Shown here one piece after another: positions 1-9,399 of a DNA stretch of 64,000 nt. The translations under genes were made by a program, and so were the position numbers. The DNA lies in the NCBI GenBank assembly GCA_030427405.1, contig JAUHXK010000009.1:62001-126000 (forward strand). Direction: 5' to 3'. The stretch is from Alphaproteobacteria bacterium. GTDB lineage: Bacteria > Pseudomonadota > Alphaproteobacteria > Rhodobacterales > Rhodobacteraceae. The notes beneath the pieces are model-generated. The model saw nothing but the letters and a program-made list of their open reading frames with translations. It did no database searches and was not told where the DNA came from. Position 1 is the stretch's first letter. The number at the start of each line of letters is the position of its first letter.

Positions 1-745
1 TCTGCCCGACGTTGATTTCCTGTATTATGCGGACAGTGCGCATGCCCCTTACGGTGTGCGTGACGCCGAGGATATTTATCAGCTCACCCGCAAGGCCGTG
101 AACGAGCTTTGGTCGCGGGGCTGTGCGCTGGTGATTCTGGCCTGCAACACCGCCAGCGCCGCGGCGCTGCGCCGGATGCAGGAAGAGGGCGTGCCGGAAG
201 GCAAGCGCGTGCTGGGCGTTTTCGTCCCCCTGATCGAGGCCCTGACCGAGCGGCAATGGGGCGACAACAGCCCGCCACGCGAAGTTGCGGTCAAACATGT
301 GGCCCTGTTTGCGACCCCTGCAACAGTCTCAAGCCGGGCGTTCCAGCGCGAACTTGCCTTTCGGGCGATTGGCGTGGATGTCGAGGCGCAGGCTTGCGGC
401 GGCGTAGTCGACGCCATCGAAGACGGCGACATGATCCTGGCCGAGGCTCTGGTGCGCAGCCATGTGGATGCGCTCAAGCGCAAGATGCCCGAGCCGCAGG
501 CGGCGATTCTGGGATGCACGCATTATCCGCTGATGGCGGAATCGTTCCAAAAAGCGCTTGGTGACGATGTGCAGGTCTTCAGCCAGGGGGATCTGGTTGC
601 GGCCAGCCTGGGCGACTATCTGCAACGGCATCCCGGCATGATGGGAACGGGCGAGGGCGGTTTCCTGACCACCGGCAAGCCGGACGTTGTCAGCGACCGC
701 GCAACACAGTTCCTGCGACGACAAATCCGGTTTCAGGCTGCCTGA
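1..745 (+). CDS. murI: Glutamate racemase, 5'-truncated by the window edge
   Basis: Interconverts L- and D-glutamate in the cytoplasm to supply D-Glu for peptidoglycan. The reading frame is open from base 2; about 247 residues remain and the N-terminus lies outside the window. The two catalytic cysteines are visible in the family motifs ACNTASA and GCTHYPLM, and ADSAHAPYG matches the N-terminal substrate loop. The stop is TGA at 743-745. The next gene, argC, starts 94 bp downstream with its own ribosome binding site. Identification is firm; only the start is missing. Confidence 0.95.
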   Translation, partial: LPDVDFLYYADSAHAPYGVRDAEDIYQLTRKAVNELWSRGCALVILACNTASAAALRRMQEEGVPEGKRVLGVFVPLIEALTERQWGDNSPPREVAVKHVALFATPATVSSRAFQRELAFRAIGVDVEAQACGGVVDAIEDGDMILAEALVRSHVDALKRKMPEPQAAILGCTHYPLMAESFQKALGDDVQVFSQGDLVAASLGDYLQRHPGMMGTGEGGFLTTGKPDVVSDRATQFLRRQIRFQAA

Positions 746-839
746 CTTAGGTCAAGGACGGCCGACTTTCCTTTCCTTAACTCAGGGACCGTCACATCGG
801 CGGTCCTGACATGTGGCACACAAGCAAAAGAGGTCTGAC

Positions 840-1868
840 ATGACCCATAAAATCGCAATTCTGGGCGCTTCGGGTTATACCGGTGCCGAACTGGTGCGGC
901 TGATCGCCGAGCACCCGAACATGGAAATCACCGCTCTGGCCGCAGAGCGCAAAGCCGGGCTGTTGATGGCGCAGGTGTTCCCGCATTTGCGGCATCTGGA
1001 CTTGCCGCAGCTGTGCAAAATATCCGAGATCGACTTTGACCAGGTCGACCTGTGTTTTTGCGCGCTGCCGCATAAAACCAGCCAAGAGGTGATCCGCGCG
1101 CTGCCCAAATCCCTGAAAATCGTCGATCTGTCCGCCGATTTCCGGTTACGTGACGGCGCGGATTACGAGCAATGGTATGGCAATCCCCACACCGCGCTCG
1201 AGCAGCAGGAAGAGGCGGTATACGGCCTGACCGAATTCTACCGCGATGAGATCCGCGCCGCGCGGCTTGTCGCCGGAACCGGCTGCAATGCCGCCACAGG
1301 TCAATACGTTCTGCGGCCGCTGATCACGGCCGGGGTGATTGATCTGGATGACATCATTCTTGACCTGAAATGCGCCGTGTCGGGCGCCGGGCGGTCGCTT
1401 AAGGAAAACCTGCTGCATGCCGAACTCAGCGAGGGCACCAACGCATATGCCGTCGGCGGTACGCACCGGCATTTGGGAGAGTTCGACCAGGAGTTCTCAA
1501 AACTGGCCGGGCGCACGGTTCACATCCAGTTCACGCCGCATCTGATTCCGGCGAACAGGGGTATCCTGGCCACGACCTATGTCCGGGGTGACGCGCAAAG
1601 CATCCAGGATACGCTGGTCACAGCCTACGAAAACGAACCCTTCATCAAAGTGCTGCCGTTTGGCGAAACGCCGTCGACGCACCATGTGCGTGGATCGAAT
1701 TTCTGCCATATCGGTGTTGTTGCCGACCGGATCGAACGCCGGGCAATCGTTGTTGCGGCGCTGGACAATCTGACAAAAGGCAGCAGTGGGCAGGCCTTGC
1801 AGAATGCCAACCTGATGCTAGGTGAAGTCGAAACCCGGGGGCTGATGATGGCACCTCTTTTCCCGTGA
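840..1868 (+). CDS. argC: N-acetyl-gamma-glutamyl-phosphate reductase
   Basis: NADPH-dependent third step of arginine biosynthesis, cytoplasmic. 342 residues, normal for the family. The N-terminal dinucleotide-binding motif [13 protein letters not shown] is followed by the catalytic-cysteine motif [10 protein letters not shown] near residue 150. I take the ATG at 840 because AGAGG precedes it closely and [15 protein letters not shown] is the usual N-terminus; an upstream in-frame start at 813 adds only nine atypical residues. ccmE follows after 7 bp, so the two may be co-transcribed although functionally unrelated. Confidence 0.95.
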   Translation: MTHKIAILGASGYTGAELVRLIAEHPNMEITALAAERKAGLLMAQVFPHLRHLDLPQLCKISEIDFDQVDLCFCALPHKTSQEVIRALPKSLKIVDLSADFRLRDGADYEQWYGNPHTALEQQEEAVYGLTEFYRDEIRAARLVAGTGCNAATGQYVLRPLITAGVIDLDDIILDLKCAVSGAGRSLKENLLHAELSEGTNAYAVGGTHRHLGEFDQEFSKLAGRTVHIQFTPHLIPANRGILATTYVRGDAQSIQDTLVTAYENEPFIKVLPFGETPSTHHVRGSNFCHIGVVADRIERRAIVVAALDNLTKGSSGQALQNANLMLGEVETRGLMMAPLFP

Positions 1869-1875
1869 GGACGGT

Positions 1876-2322
1876 ATGAAAACGCTTAAGAAACGTCGCC
1901 GCGTACAGGTCATTCTGATGTCGATCGCCGCCCTTTTGGTGGCCACAGTCCTGATCGGGTTCGCGTTCAAGGATGGGATCAACTATTTCCGCTCGCCCAG
2001 CGAAGTCGTGGCCGAACCGCCCAAGCCGACCGAAGTGTTTCGGATGGGCGGGCTGGTCGAAGAAGGCTCGATCATCCGGGGGCAGGGGGAAACGGTCCGT
2101 TTTGTGGTGACCGATGGCGGCGAAAGCATTCCGGTCGCCTTCAAAGGCGTTTTGCCGGACCTCTTTGACGAAAACCAGGGCATGATCGGCACTGGGCGCT
2201 ATGTGGATGGCGTGTTTGAGGCGACCGAAATCCTGGCCAAACACGATGAGACCTATATGCCGAAAGAGGTCGTCGATGCCCTGAAGGAACAGGGTCTTTA
2301 TCAAGAGGCCGAGGATAGCTGA
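1876..2322 (+). CDS. ccmE: Cytochrome c maturation heme chaperone CcmE
   Basis: Periplasmic, membrane-anchored chaperone that covalently carries heme from CcmABCD to the CcmF/CcmH ligation module. 148 residues: basic N-terminus, one membrane anchor (about 11-31), then an OB-fold domain. The heme-binding histidine is H123 in the motif HDETYMP, with the axial-ligand tyrosine at Y127. It lies upstream of ccmF and ccmH but is separated from them by a lysis gene pair. A GC-rich hairpin (about 2330-2352) follows the stop and may end the argC-ccmE transcript. Confidence 0.95.
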   Translation: MKTLKKRRRVQVILMSIAALLVATVLIGFAFKDGINYFRSPSEVVAEPPKPTEVFRMGGLVEEGSIIRGQGETVRFVVTDGGESIPVAFKGVLPDLFDENQGMIGTGRYVDGVFEATEILAKHDETYMPKEVVDALKEQGLYQEAEDS

Positions 2323-2464
2323 GGCGTCGCCCCGCGCATCCGTGTGGCGGGGACTTGAAACCAACCGGGGCGTTGCATGTTCAAATCATGCAGCGCCCTT
2401 TGCCTTTGGACGCAGTTAATCGGTTTTCGCCAGCATTTGCCACGGCACAACAAAGGTGGTGGCG

Positions 2465-3076
2465 ATGCAGACAGTTCAGCAGATTGCAGAGGAAATCGTG
2501 ACGCGCGAGGGCGGGTTTGTCGATGACCCGGATGATCCGGGTGGCGCGACCAAGTTCGGCGTCACGATCCATACCCTGCGCAGGCTTGGCCTGGACATAA
2601 CAGGCGACGGGATCGTGGACCGGTCGGACGTGGCCGCGCTGGGTCGAGGGCAGGCGGTCGAGATATTCGTTCGGCACTATTTTGACCGCCCGAGATTGGC
2701 GCTGGTGCCCCAGGCGCTGCAGCCGTCGCTTTTTGACATGTATGTCAACGCGGGCTCGGCTGCGGTGCGGCTGTTGCAGACGCTGCTATGCGAGATGGGG
2801 TTTGACGTCGGCGTTGACGGGGCAATGGGCCCCCAGACAGCGCGCGCGGCGCATCTGGCGGCAGACCCTGACCCGATCGCCCTGCGGGATGCTTATGGCG
2901 TTGCGCGAAGGAATTACTATTTCCGGTTGGCCGATCGGCGTCCGGCATCGCGCAAATATGCCCGCACCCGTGCAGGAACCAAGGGCGGCTGGATAAGGCG
3001 GGCAGAGGAATTCCTGTCGCCTGCCTATCATCTGAATGACGCCCAATTCCAAAGGAGGGTCGCGGCATGGGATTGA
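2465..3076 (+). CDS. Endolysin: GH108-type N-acetylmuramidase with peptidoglycan-binding domain (GTA-lysis type)
   Basis: Predicted muramidase that cuts peptidoglycan. 203 residues. The N-terminal motif TREGGF, followed by DDPGGATKFGVT, is the GH108 signature with the catalytic glutamate in EGG; the C-terminal half resembles the PG_binding_3 domain (DGAMGPQT). No signal peptide is visible, so release would need the holin encoded by the overlapping next gene. GTG codons at 2456 and 2459 are possible starts, but AAAGG at 2452-2456 is best spaced for the ATG at 2465. In Rhodobacterales, paired endolysin/holin genes of this kind serve gene transfer agent release; that role here is inference from family. 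Confidence 0.85.
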   Translation: MQTVQQIAEEIVTREGGFVDDPDDPGGATKFGVTIHTLRRLGLDITGDGIVDRSDVAALGRGQAVEIFVRHYFDRPRLALVPQALQPSLFDMYVNAGSAAVRLLQTLLCEMGFDVGVDGAMGPQTARAAHLAADPDPIALRDAYGVARRNYYFRLADRRPASRKYARTRAGTKGGWIRRAEEFLSPAYHLNDAQFQRRVAAWD

Positions 3077-3624
3077 TTTCCGGTCTCTTGCGCCTGCTTT
3101 TCGGCGACGACCGCAACCTTGTTCGGGAAACGGCCGAAGTGTTCCGCGAAAATGCCGAAGCAGGGGCGGAACGGTCGGTGACGGTTCAGGGGCAGGCCAT
3201 GGCGCAGTTCGGCGGCGAGTTCCAGATGCCGCGCAAAGGGCGCTTTGACCAGGTTATCGACGGTCTGAACAGGTTGCCCCGGCCTGCCATGGCGCTTGGG
3301 ACACTGGGCCTGTTCGTCGTTGCAATGGTCGATCCGCTTTGGTTTTCAGCGCGCATGCAGGGTATCGCGCTGGTGCCTGAACCTTTGTGGTGGCTTTTGG
3401 GGGTCATCGTGTCGTTCTATTTCGGAGCCCGCCACCAGGCCAAGGTTCAGGATTTGCAGCGGGACATCACCACGACCATGGCGCGAACCCCGGTCGTCAT
3501 GTCGAACCTTGGTGCGCTGCGTCGCATGCGCCGGGACTGGTCCGAGGAAGAGATGCGCGAAGGGGGCGTTTCGCAAGATGGAAATCCCGCGCTGGAAGAC
3601 TGGCGCCGGTTGCGGGACACGTAG
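3067..3624 (+). CDS. Holin family protein, GTA_holin_3TM type
   Basis: Predicted inner-membrane holin of 185 residues that would let the endolysin reach the cell wall. The N-terminal third is a soluble, charged segment; two clear hydrophobic helices follow (about residues 75-97 and 104-122); the C-terminus is highly charged, with Arg-rich RRMRRDW. Its start overlaps the end of the endolysin gene by 10 bp, so translation is probably coupled. The family is the one paired with GH108 endolysins in roseobacters and Rhodobacter GTA lysis modules (recalled, not searched). Confidence 0.82.
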   Translation: MGLISGLLRLLFGDDRNLVRETAEVFRENAEAGAERSVTVQGQAMAQFGGEFQMPRKGRFDQVIDGLNRLPRPAMALGTLGLFVVAMVDPLWFSARMQGIALVPEPLWWLLGVIVSFYFGARHQAKVQDLQRDITTTMARTPVVMSNLGALRRMRRDWSEEEMREGGVSQDGNPALEDWRRLRDT

Positions 3625-3698
3625 ACCGCGACACTTTGTGCGGGGATTCCGGGCGAAAGTGATTGGCGCTTGGTCGGGCGGCGGATTATACCGGGCGC

Positions 3699-5663
3699 AT
3701 GATAACAGAACTTGGCCACTTCGCCCTTATCCTCGCCTTTCTTGTCGCCATGGTTCAGAGTGTCGTGCCCCTGATCGGGGCGGCAAAACGCTGGACCGGA
3801 TGGATGGGCTTTGCTGAACCAGCGGCAATCGCGCAGTTCCTTTTGACGGCCTTTGCGTTCTCGGCCTTGATCTGGGCCTTTGTGGTTTCCGATTTCTCGT
3901 TGCGGATCGTGGTCGAAAACAGCCACTCAGCCAAGCCCATGCTTTACAAGATCAGCGGCACCTGGGGAAACCACGAGGGGTCGATGCTGCTATGGGTGCT
4001 GATCGTGACCATATTCGGGGCGATGGCCGCATTCTTTGGCGGCGGTCTTCCTCCCACGCTCAAGGCGCGGGTGCTGGCTGTTCAGGGGGCCATCGGGGTG
4101 GCGTTCTTTGCCTTTATCCTGTTCACGTCGAACCCGTTTGACAGGCTGGCAATTGCCCCGTTCGACGGGCGCGACCTGAACCCGTTGCTGCAGGACCCGG
4201 GGTTGGCCTTCCATCCACCGTTCCTGTACCTGGGGTATGTGGGGCTGAGCATGGCCTTCAGCTTTGCGGTTGCGGCGCTGATCGAGGGGCGTATCGACGC
4301 GGCCTGGGGCCGTTGGGTCCGACCCTGGACACTGGCCGCATGGATATTCCTGACAATCGGTATCGCGCTTGGGTCATGGTGGGCCTATTACGAGCTGGGC
4401 TGGGGCGGGTTCTGGTTCTGGGACCCGGTCGAAAATGCTTCGTTCATGCCGTGGCTGCTGGCCGCCGCGTTGCTGCATTCGGCCATCGTTGTCGAAAAGC
4501 GCGAGGCCCTGAAAAGCTGGACCATCCTTCTGGCGATAATTGCCTTTGGATTTTCGCTCATCGGGACATTCATCGTGCGGTCCGGGCTGCTGACATCGGT
4601 TCACGCCTTTGCCAACGACCCCGAGCGCGGCGTGTTCATCCTGATCATCCTGATCTTTTTCATCGGCGGGGCGCTGACCCTGTTCGCCGCCCGCGCGCAG
4701 GCCATGGAGGCCAAGGGCGTCTTTGGCGTGGTCAGCCGCGAAAGCGCGCTGGTCGTGAACAACATCCTGCTGGCGGTCAGCTGTTTCGTCGTGTTCTTCG
4801 GAACGATGTGGCCGATGGTGGCCGAGATGGCCTTTGACCGCAAATTGTCGGTCGGCGCACCGTATTTCAATGCCGCCTTTACACCGTTCATGGTGGCGCT
4901 GGGTATTGTCCTGCCGGTCGGTTCGACGCTGCCGTGGAAACGGGGCAAGCTGGGCCGGGCGGCCTGGTCGATGCGCTATGCGTTTGTTCTGGCGGTTTCG
5001 GTCGCGCTGTTGGTCTGGGTGATGCAGACGGGCCGCAGCCTGCTTGGGCCGGTTGGCCTGTTCTTGGGGGCCTGGATTACCTTTGGCGCCGTCGTCGACC
5101 TGTGGAGCCGCACAGGGCGCAAGGGCAACCTGAAGCGGCTGATGCGCCTGCCCGGTGCCGACTGGGGCAAGGCGGTGGCGCATACCGGCTTGGGTGTCAC
5201 CATGTTCGCCATTGCCGGGCTGACCGCCTGGGAGGTCGAAGACATTCGTGTGGTGCAGCCCGGTCAGCCTTTTGAGGTTGGGCAGTTCACCCTGACCCTT
5301 GAAGGGGTTCGGCGGGTTCAGGGGCCGAATTACTTCTCGACCACAGCTGATGTTGCGGTTCAACAGGGCGGCCGGTCCATAACGACGCTGCACCCCGAAA
5401 AACGGGACTATCCCGTGGCCCGGATGCCCACGACCGAAGCCGCAATCGACTATCGTTTCCTCCGGGACCTTTATGTTGTCATCGGCGATCAGCAGGCCGA
5501 TGGGGGTTGGGTCATGCGGACCTATATCAAGCCCTTGGCCAACTGGATCTGGGGCGGCTGCATCCTGATGGCGCTTGGGGGAGTGATCAGCCTGTCTGAC
5601 CGCAGGTTCCGGGTTGCGGCCGGGGCGCGCAAGACACCTGTATCGGGGGTGCCGGCAGAATGA
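3699..5663 (+). CDS. ccmF: Heme lyase CcmF, cytochrome c maturation
   Basis: Large polytopic inner-membrane protein that takes heme from CcmE and, with CcmH, ligates it to apocytochrome c. 654 residues with many hydrophobic helices. The periplasmic tryptophan-rich heme-handling motif WGGFWFWDPVENASFMPW is complete. I use the ATG at 3699 (MITELGHF); an upstream TTG at 3663 is in frame but has no recognisable N-terminus. The stop overlaps the ccmH start by 4 bp (ATGA). It lies 74 bp downstream of the holin gene. Confidence 0.96.
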   Translation: MITELGHFALILAFLVAMVQSVVPLIGAAKRWTGWMGFAEPAAIAQFLLTAFAFSALIWAFVVSDFSLRIVVENSHSAKPMLYKISGTWGNHEGSMLLWVLIVTIFGAMAAFFGGGLPPTLKARVLAVQGAIGVAFFAFILFTSNPFDRLAIAPFDGRDLNPLLQDPGLAFHPPFLYLGYVGLSMAFSFAVAALIEGRIDAAWGRWVRPWTLAAWIFLTIGIALGSWWAYYELGWGGFWFWDPVENASFMPWLLAAALLHSAIVVEKREALKSWTILLAIIAFGFSLIGTFIVRSGLLTSVHAFANDPERGVFILIILIFFIGGALTLFAARAQAMEAKGVFGVVSRESALVVNNILLAVSCFVVFFGTMWPMVAEMAFDRKLSVGAPYFNAAFTPFMVALGIVLPVGSTLPWKRGKLGRAAWSMRYAFVLAVSVALLVWVMQTGRSLLGPVGLFLGAWITFGAVVDLWSRTGRKGNLKRLMRLPGADWGKAVAHTGLGVTMFAIAGLTAWEVEDIRVVQPGQPFEVGQFTLTLEGVRRVQGPNYFSTTADVAVQQGGRSITTLHPEKRDYPVARMPTTEAAIDYRFLRDLYVVIGDQQADGGWVMRTYIKPLANWIWGGCILMALGGVISLSDRRFRVAAGARKTPVSGVPAE

Positions 5664-6115
5664 AACGCATTGCTTTGATCCTGATGCTTGTCGCCACGCC
5701 CCTGTTTGCGGTTCAGCCCGACGAGGTGCTGGACGATCCCGAACTTGAGGCCCGCGCGCGCGATATCAGTACCGGGTTGCGCTGTCTGGTGTGCCGCAAC
5801 GAAAGCATCGACGAAAGCAACGCTGAACTGGCCCGCGACCTGCGGATCCTGTTGCGCGAACGGCTGGTTGCCGGGGATACCGACAAAGAGGCCGTTGCCT
5901 TTATCGTTGACCGCTACGGCGAATATGTGCTGCTAAAGCCGACCGCCTCCGGGTCGAACCTGCTGCTGTGGCTTGCCGGGCCGATCATGTTGCTGATCGC
6001 TGCGGGGATGGGGTGGAGCTTTCTGCGCAACCGCGCGCAAAACCAAGACGCGGTTGATGCCGATGTCCTGAGCGATGCCGAGAAAGAGCGCCTGCGCCGG
6101 ATTCTCGAAGACTGA
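5660..6115 (+). CDS. ccmH: Cytochrome c-type biogenesis protein CcmH
   Basis: Membrane-anchored periplasmic thiol-disulfide protein that reduces the apocytochrome CXXCH cysteines before heme attachment. 151 residues: signal sequence (1-17), the redox motif LRCLVCRNESIDES with the CXXC pair near residue 45, then one C-terminal membrane helix (about 100-120). Its ATG overlaps the ccmF stop. No ccmI follows; the next gene is unrelated. Confidence 0.95.
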   Translation: MKRIALILMLVATPLFAVQPDEVLDDPELEARARDISTGLRCLVCRNESIDESNAELARDLRILLRERLVAGDTDKEAVAFIVDRYGEYVLLKPTASGSNLLLWLAGPIMLLIAAGMGWSFLRNRAQNQDAVDADVLSDAEKERLRRILED

Positions 6116-6188
6116 CGCGCCGTCTTGCTTTCCCTCGGTCGTCATCTGCGGCAGGGTCGGGCAAAGCTATGCGCAGGTGAGGAAATTC

Positions 6189-6965
6189 ATGGATTACGAA
6201 GCGGTCCAACTGGACATAACTGACGGTCTGGCGGTGCTGACGCTGAACCGCCCGGATAAGATGAACGCGCTGACCACGCAGATGCGTGCGGAAATCACGC
6301 ATGCCATGACCCATGCTGCACGGAATGCACGGGCGATCGTGCTGACGGGCGCTGGCGCAGCCTTTTGCTCTGGCCAGGATCTAGGCGATGCGTCCAGCAC
6401 CGGAAAAATCGATCTGGAGCGCGCCTTGCGCGACGAGTATGAGCCGATGTTGCAGGCAGTATATGACTGTCCGGTGCCCACGATTGCGGCGGTCAATGGG
6501 CCTGCTGCCGGGGCAGGGGCCAATCTGGCGCTGTGCGCGGATGTGGTGATCGCCACCGAAAGCGCCTATTTCCTGCAGGCCTTTGCCCGGATCGGCCTTT
6601 TGCCCGATGCCGGCGGAACCTGGTTCATGCCCCGGCAGATGGGGTTTGCCAAGGCCATGGGCGCAGCCCTCTTCGCCGACAAGATCAGCGCCCGGCAGGC
6701 AGATGACTGGGGGCTGATCTGGGAAGCGGTCGCCGATGACGACTTTGCGGCCCATTGGCGCAAGCGCGCGGATTACCTGGCCAATGGCCCCACGGCCGGT
6801 TTCCGGGCGATCAAACAGGCGATCCGTGGCACCTATGACCGGACCTTGCCGCAACAGCTTGCGACCGAAGCGCATCTTCAGGGGGATTGCGGACGTACGC
6901 GCGATTTTGCCGAGGGCGTTGTCGCCTTTCTGGAAAAACGCCCCGCGCGGTTCGAGGGGCGCTGA
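6189..6965 (+). CDS. Enoyl-CoA hydratase/isomerase, PaaG-like
   Basis: Crotonase-fold protein of 258 residues, expected to hydrate or isomerise an enoyl-CoA. Oxyanion-hole segments are visible at AAFCSGQDLG and NGPAAGAGANLAL, and LLPDAGGTWF carries the aspartate position typical of PaaG-type isomerases in place of the second hydratase glutamate. The closest recalled label is 2-(1,2-epoxy-1,2-dihydrophenyl)acetyl-CoA isomerase, but no other paa genes are nearby, so the substrate is undetermined. The ATG at 6189 is preceded by GAGG and lies 73 bp after ccmH. Confidence 0.85.
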   Translation: MDYEAVQLDITDGLAVLTLNRPDKMNALTTQMRAEITHAMTHAARNARAIVLTGAGAAFCSGQDLGDASSTGKIDLERALRDEYEPMLQAVYDCPVPTIAAVNGPAAGAGANLALCADVVIATESAYFLQAFARIGLLPDAGGTWFMPRQMGFAKAMGAALFADKISARQADDWGLIWEAVADDDFAAHWRKRADYLANGPTAGFRAIKQAIRGTYDRTLPQQLATEAHLQGDCGRTRDFAEGVVAFLEKRPARFEGR

Positions 6966-6967
6966 CC

Positions 6968-6983
6968 CAGGGCCTTAGCCCTG
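6968..6983. terminator. Small hairpin between convergent genes
   Basis: CAGGGC and GCCCTG form a perfect 6-bp stem with loop CTTA, in the 34-bp gap between the convergent stops of the enoyl-CoA hydratase and bmt. It may act as a bidirectional terminator; there is no strong T-run on either strand. Confidence 0.35.
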
Positions 6984-6999
6984 TTCGGGTCAGGCCCAG

Positions 7000-8016
7000 T
7001 CAGGCCCTGCGGCGGCGACGCGTGCGTCGTTCGGGGGCGCCGGCATCGTCGCCGGTGCCGTCCGATGCCGAGGAAAACGGTCCCAATGCGTCGGTGATCT
7101 GTTCCAGCGTGGGCCGGTCGCCGCGCGCAACACTGTCCAGCGCCGCGCGCATCTTGCGAAGATGTGCGGGCATCGTTCCGCAGCATCCGCCAATGATCCG
7201 GGCACCAGAATCCCGCGCCATGACCGCATATTGCCCCATCAACTCGGGGGTGCCGTCATAGTGGATATGGCCGTCAACATATTTGGGAATCCCCGCATTG
7301 CCCTTGGAAATAAGGGGGCGTTCGGTCCCCTGGGCGGCAAAGCCGAGGACGGTGCGCAGGATATCCGACGCGCCGGTGCCGCAATTGGCGCCGAATGCAA
7401 CCGGCGGGTTGGGCAGGGTTTCGACCAATTGCGCCAGGTCCGCCGAGGTCACACCCATCATCGTGCGGCCGGCGGTGTCAAAACTCATCGTGCCACACCA
7501 GGGCATGTCGGCCAGGGCAAAGGCCTCGGCCGCGGCGCGGAACTCTTCTGGCGCGCTGATGGTCTCAAGCCACAGAACATCCACGCCGCCGTCTTTCAGT
7601 GCCTCGGCCTGTTCATGAAACATCTCGACCGCGTCGGCGTGGGACAGGCTTCCGACGGGCTGCATGATTTCGCCCGTGGGGCCAACCGACCCTGCCACGA
7701 CAACCGGACGCCCGGCGGCGTCGGCGACCTCACGGCCCAGCTCGGCACCGACCCGGTTCAGCTCTGCCACCCGGTTCTGGGCGTCATGCAGTTTCAACCG
7801 GGCCGCCGTTCCGCCGAACGTATTGGTCAGGAACAGATCGCTGCCGGCCTCGACCGAGCCGCGATACAAGGCGCGGATCTTGTCCGGTGCCTCGACATTC
7901 CACAACTCGGGCGCATCGCCCGATTGCAGCCCCATGTTGAACAGGTTCGTACCCGTTGCGCCGTCGGCGAGGATGGCGTCTGCGGTGTCCAGAAGTGTGC
8001 TGAGTGCGTTTGTCAT
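7000..8016 (-). CDS. bmt: Betaine-homocysteine S-methyltransferase
   Basis: Transfers a methyl group from glycine betaine to homocysteine to give methionine. 338 residues, cytoplasmic TIM barrel. The zinc-binding cysteines are visible: ANCGTG in the middle and GGCCGT near residue 290; DGATGTNLF marks the N-terminus. I start at the ATG at 8016 because the 19 codons upstream look like leader. The C-terminus ends in an Arg-rich tail (RRTRRRRRA), which is unusual. A strong hairpin lies between it and the upstream DUF1476 gene. Confidence 0.88.
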   Translation of the reverse strand: MTNALSTLLDTADAILADGATGTNLFNMGLQSGDAPELWNVEAPDKIRALYRGSVEAGSDLFLTNTFGGTAARLKLHDAQNRVAELNRVGAELGREVADAAGRPVVVAGSVGPTGEIMQPVGSLSHADAVEMFHEQAEALKDGGVDVLWLETISAPEEFRAAAEAFALADMPWCGTMSFDTAGRTMMGVTSADLAQLVETLPNPPVAFGANCGTGASDILRTVLGFAAQGTERPLISKGNAGIPKYVDGHIHYDGTPELMGQYAVMARDSGARIIGGCCGTMPAHLRKMRAALDSVARGDRPTLEQITDALGPFSSASDGTGDDAGAPERRTRRRRRA

Positions 8017-8057
8017 TGGGATGTTCCGCAAATGGGCCAGGGGCCATGAAAACAGAG

Positions 8058-8086
8058 ACGCCCCGTGTCTCATGACAGGGGCGTCA
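8058..8086 (-). terminator. Strong hairpin between DUF1476 gene and bmt
   Basis: Read on the minus strand, GACGCCCCTGTC and GACA-C-GGGGCGTC form a 12-bp stem with one bulged base and loop ATGA, followed by TCTGTTTTC. This fits an intrinsic terminator for the upstream DUF1476 gene. It also lies 42-70 bases upstream of bmt, so an attenuator role for bmt is possible. Confidence 0.6.
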
Positions 8087-8134
8087 AATCAAACTCATAA
8101 ATCTCATGAAGATCATGAGTGCCGCGACAGGGCC

Positions 8135-8452
8135 TTAATCGGTTTCGCTCAGCACCTGCGATTTCGCCTCGGGCAGCAGCTCTGCCATTTTGGCGCGGAT
8201 CTCGTCATCAGAGGACAATTCGCCAAGGTCGCCCGCGACCTTACGGACGACGTCTTCGTGCCCGGCCTCTTCGAAATCGGAAATCACCACTGTCTTGGCA
8301 TATTCATCCGCATCCGCACCGGACTTGCCGAGTTTCTCGGCCGCCCACAAACCCAGCAGCTTGTTGCAGCGCGCCTGCGCCTTGAACTGCATCTCTTCGT
8401 CATGGGCAAATTTAGCCTCAAAGGCGTTTTCGCGTTCGTCGAACGTGGTCAT
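8135..8452 (-). CDS. DUF1476 protein, ATP synthase zeta subunit (F1-ATPase inhibitor)
   Basis: 105-residue helical protein of the alphaproteobacterial DUF1476 family. In Paracoccus this family is the zeta subunit, which binds F1 and blocks wasteful ATP hydrolysis. The N-terminus (MTTFDERENAFEAKFAHDEE) is the conserved inhibitory region, followed by LLGLWAAEKLG. It diverges from purC across a 188-bp region that probably holds both promoters; the DUF1476-purC neighbourhood recurs in alphaproteobacteria (recalled). Confidence 0.88.
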   Translation of the reverse strand: MTTFDERENAFEAKFAHDEEMQFKAQARCNKLLGLWAAEKLGKSGADADEYAKTVVISDFEEAGHEDVVRKVAGDLGELSSDDEIRAKMAELLPEAKSQVLSETD

Positions 8453-8640
8453 TGTCTGGGAATCCCCCGGATTGCGATTTCTGTACCAATGATATGACCA
8501 TATGACGGTCTGTCTTCAAGGTATTTGCGCTGTGTCAAAGCCTCTCGGGCGGCATGAACTTGCGGGAAAGGGGGCCTTGGACTATGAGGACGCCAACGCG
8601 AAGGGACTCATTCCCTCGCCCCAGACTGGAAAGGTCGCCC

Positions 8641-9399
8641 ATGGCGCGTCGCAAAAAGATCTATGAAGGCAAGGCCAAGATTCTGTACGAAGGCCCCGAA
8701 CCCGGGACGATCGTGCAGTATTTTAAGGACGATGCCACCGCGTTCAACGCCGAGAAAAAGGACGTTATCGACGGCAAGGGCGTTCTGAACAACCGCCTGA
8801 GCGAGTTTTTCATGACCGGTCTCAACCAGATCGGCGTGCCGACCCATTTCATCCGGCGCCTGAACATGCGCGAACAACTGGTGCGCAGCTGCGAGATCGT
8901 GCCGCTTGAGGTGATCGTGCGCAACTATGCCGCCGGGTCGATGTCGAAACGTCTGGGCATTGCCGAGGGCACGCAACTGCCGCGTCCGATCGTCGAATAT
9001 TGCTATAAAGACGACGCGCTGGGTGATCCGTTGGTCACCGAAGAGCATATCGCGGCCTTCGGCTGGGCCAGCCAGCAGGACATGGATGATATCCTGAGCC
9101 TGGCCTTGCGCGTCAACGACTTCATGAGCGGCATGATGCTGGCCGTGGGTATCCGCCTGGTCGACTTCAAAATCGAGATTGGCCGGGTTTTCGAGGGCGA
9201 TTTCCAGCGGCTTATCGTTGCGGACGAGATCAGCCCCGACAGCTGCCGGCTGTGGGACATCGAGACCGGGCAAAAACTGGACAAGGATGTGTTCCGCCGA
9301 GACCTGGGCAGCCTGACCGATGCCTATTCCGAGGTCGCGCGCCGGTTGGGTGTTCTGCCCAAGACGGGCCAGGTCACCAAACCGACCCTGATCAACTGA
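8641..9399 (+). CDS. purC: Phosphoribosylaminoimidazole-succinocarboxamide synthase
   Basis: SAICAR synthase: joins aspartate to CAIR using ATP, in de novo purine synthesis. 252 residues. The family start [14 protein letters not shown] and the block [17 protein letters not shown] are clear. An in-frame upstream start at 8554 would add 29 atypical residues, so I take the ATG at 8641. purS and purQ lie 0.9 kb downstream, separated by a MarC-family gene. Confidence 0.96.
   Translation: MARRKKIYEGKAKILYEGPEPGTIVQYFKDDATAFNAEKKDVIDGKGVLNNRLSEFFMTGLNQIGVPTHFIRRLNMREQLVRSCEIVPLEVIVRNYAAGSMSKRLGIAEGTQLPRPIVEYCYKDDALGDPLVTEEHIAAFGWASQQDMDDILSLALRVNDFMSGMMLAVGIRLVDFKIEIGRVFEGDFQRLIVADEISPDSCRLWDIETGQKLDKDVFRRDLGSLTDAYSEVARRLGVLPKTGQVTKPTLIN

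Noticed and set aside
2405..2419. CtrA-type box before the endolysin gene
   Set aside because: Only one half-site (TTAA) is present; the other half reads TTTG, so the match is too weak to claim.
4374..5393. 339-codon open frame antisense to ccmF
   Set aside because: Gln/His/Arg-rich shadow of hydrophobic codons in ccmF.
8017..8134. SAM-type riboswitch upstream of bmt
   Set aside because: The hairpin is present, but the conserved SAM-II/SAM-V loop and pseudoknot sequences are not recognisable.
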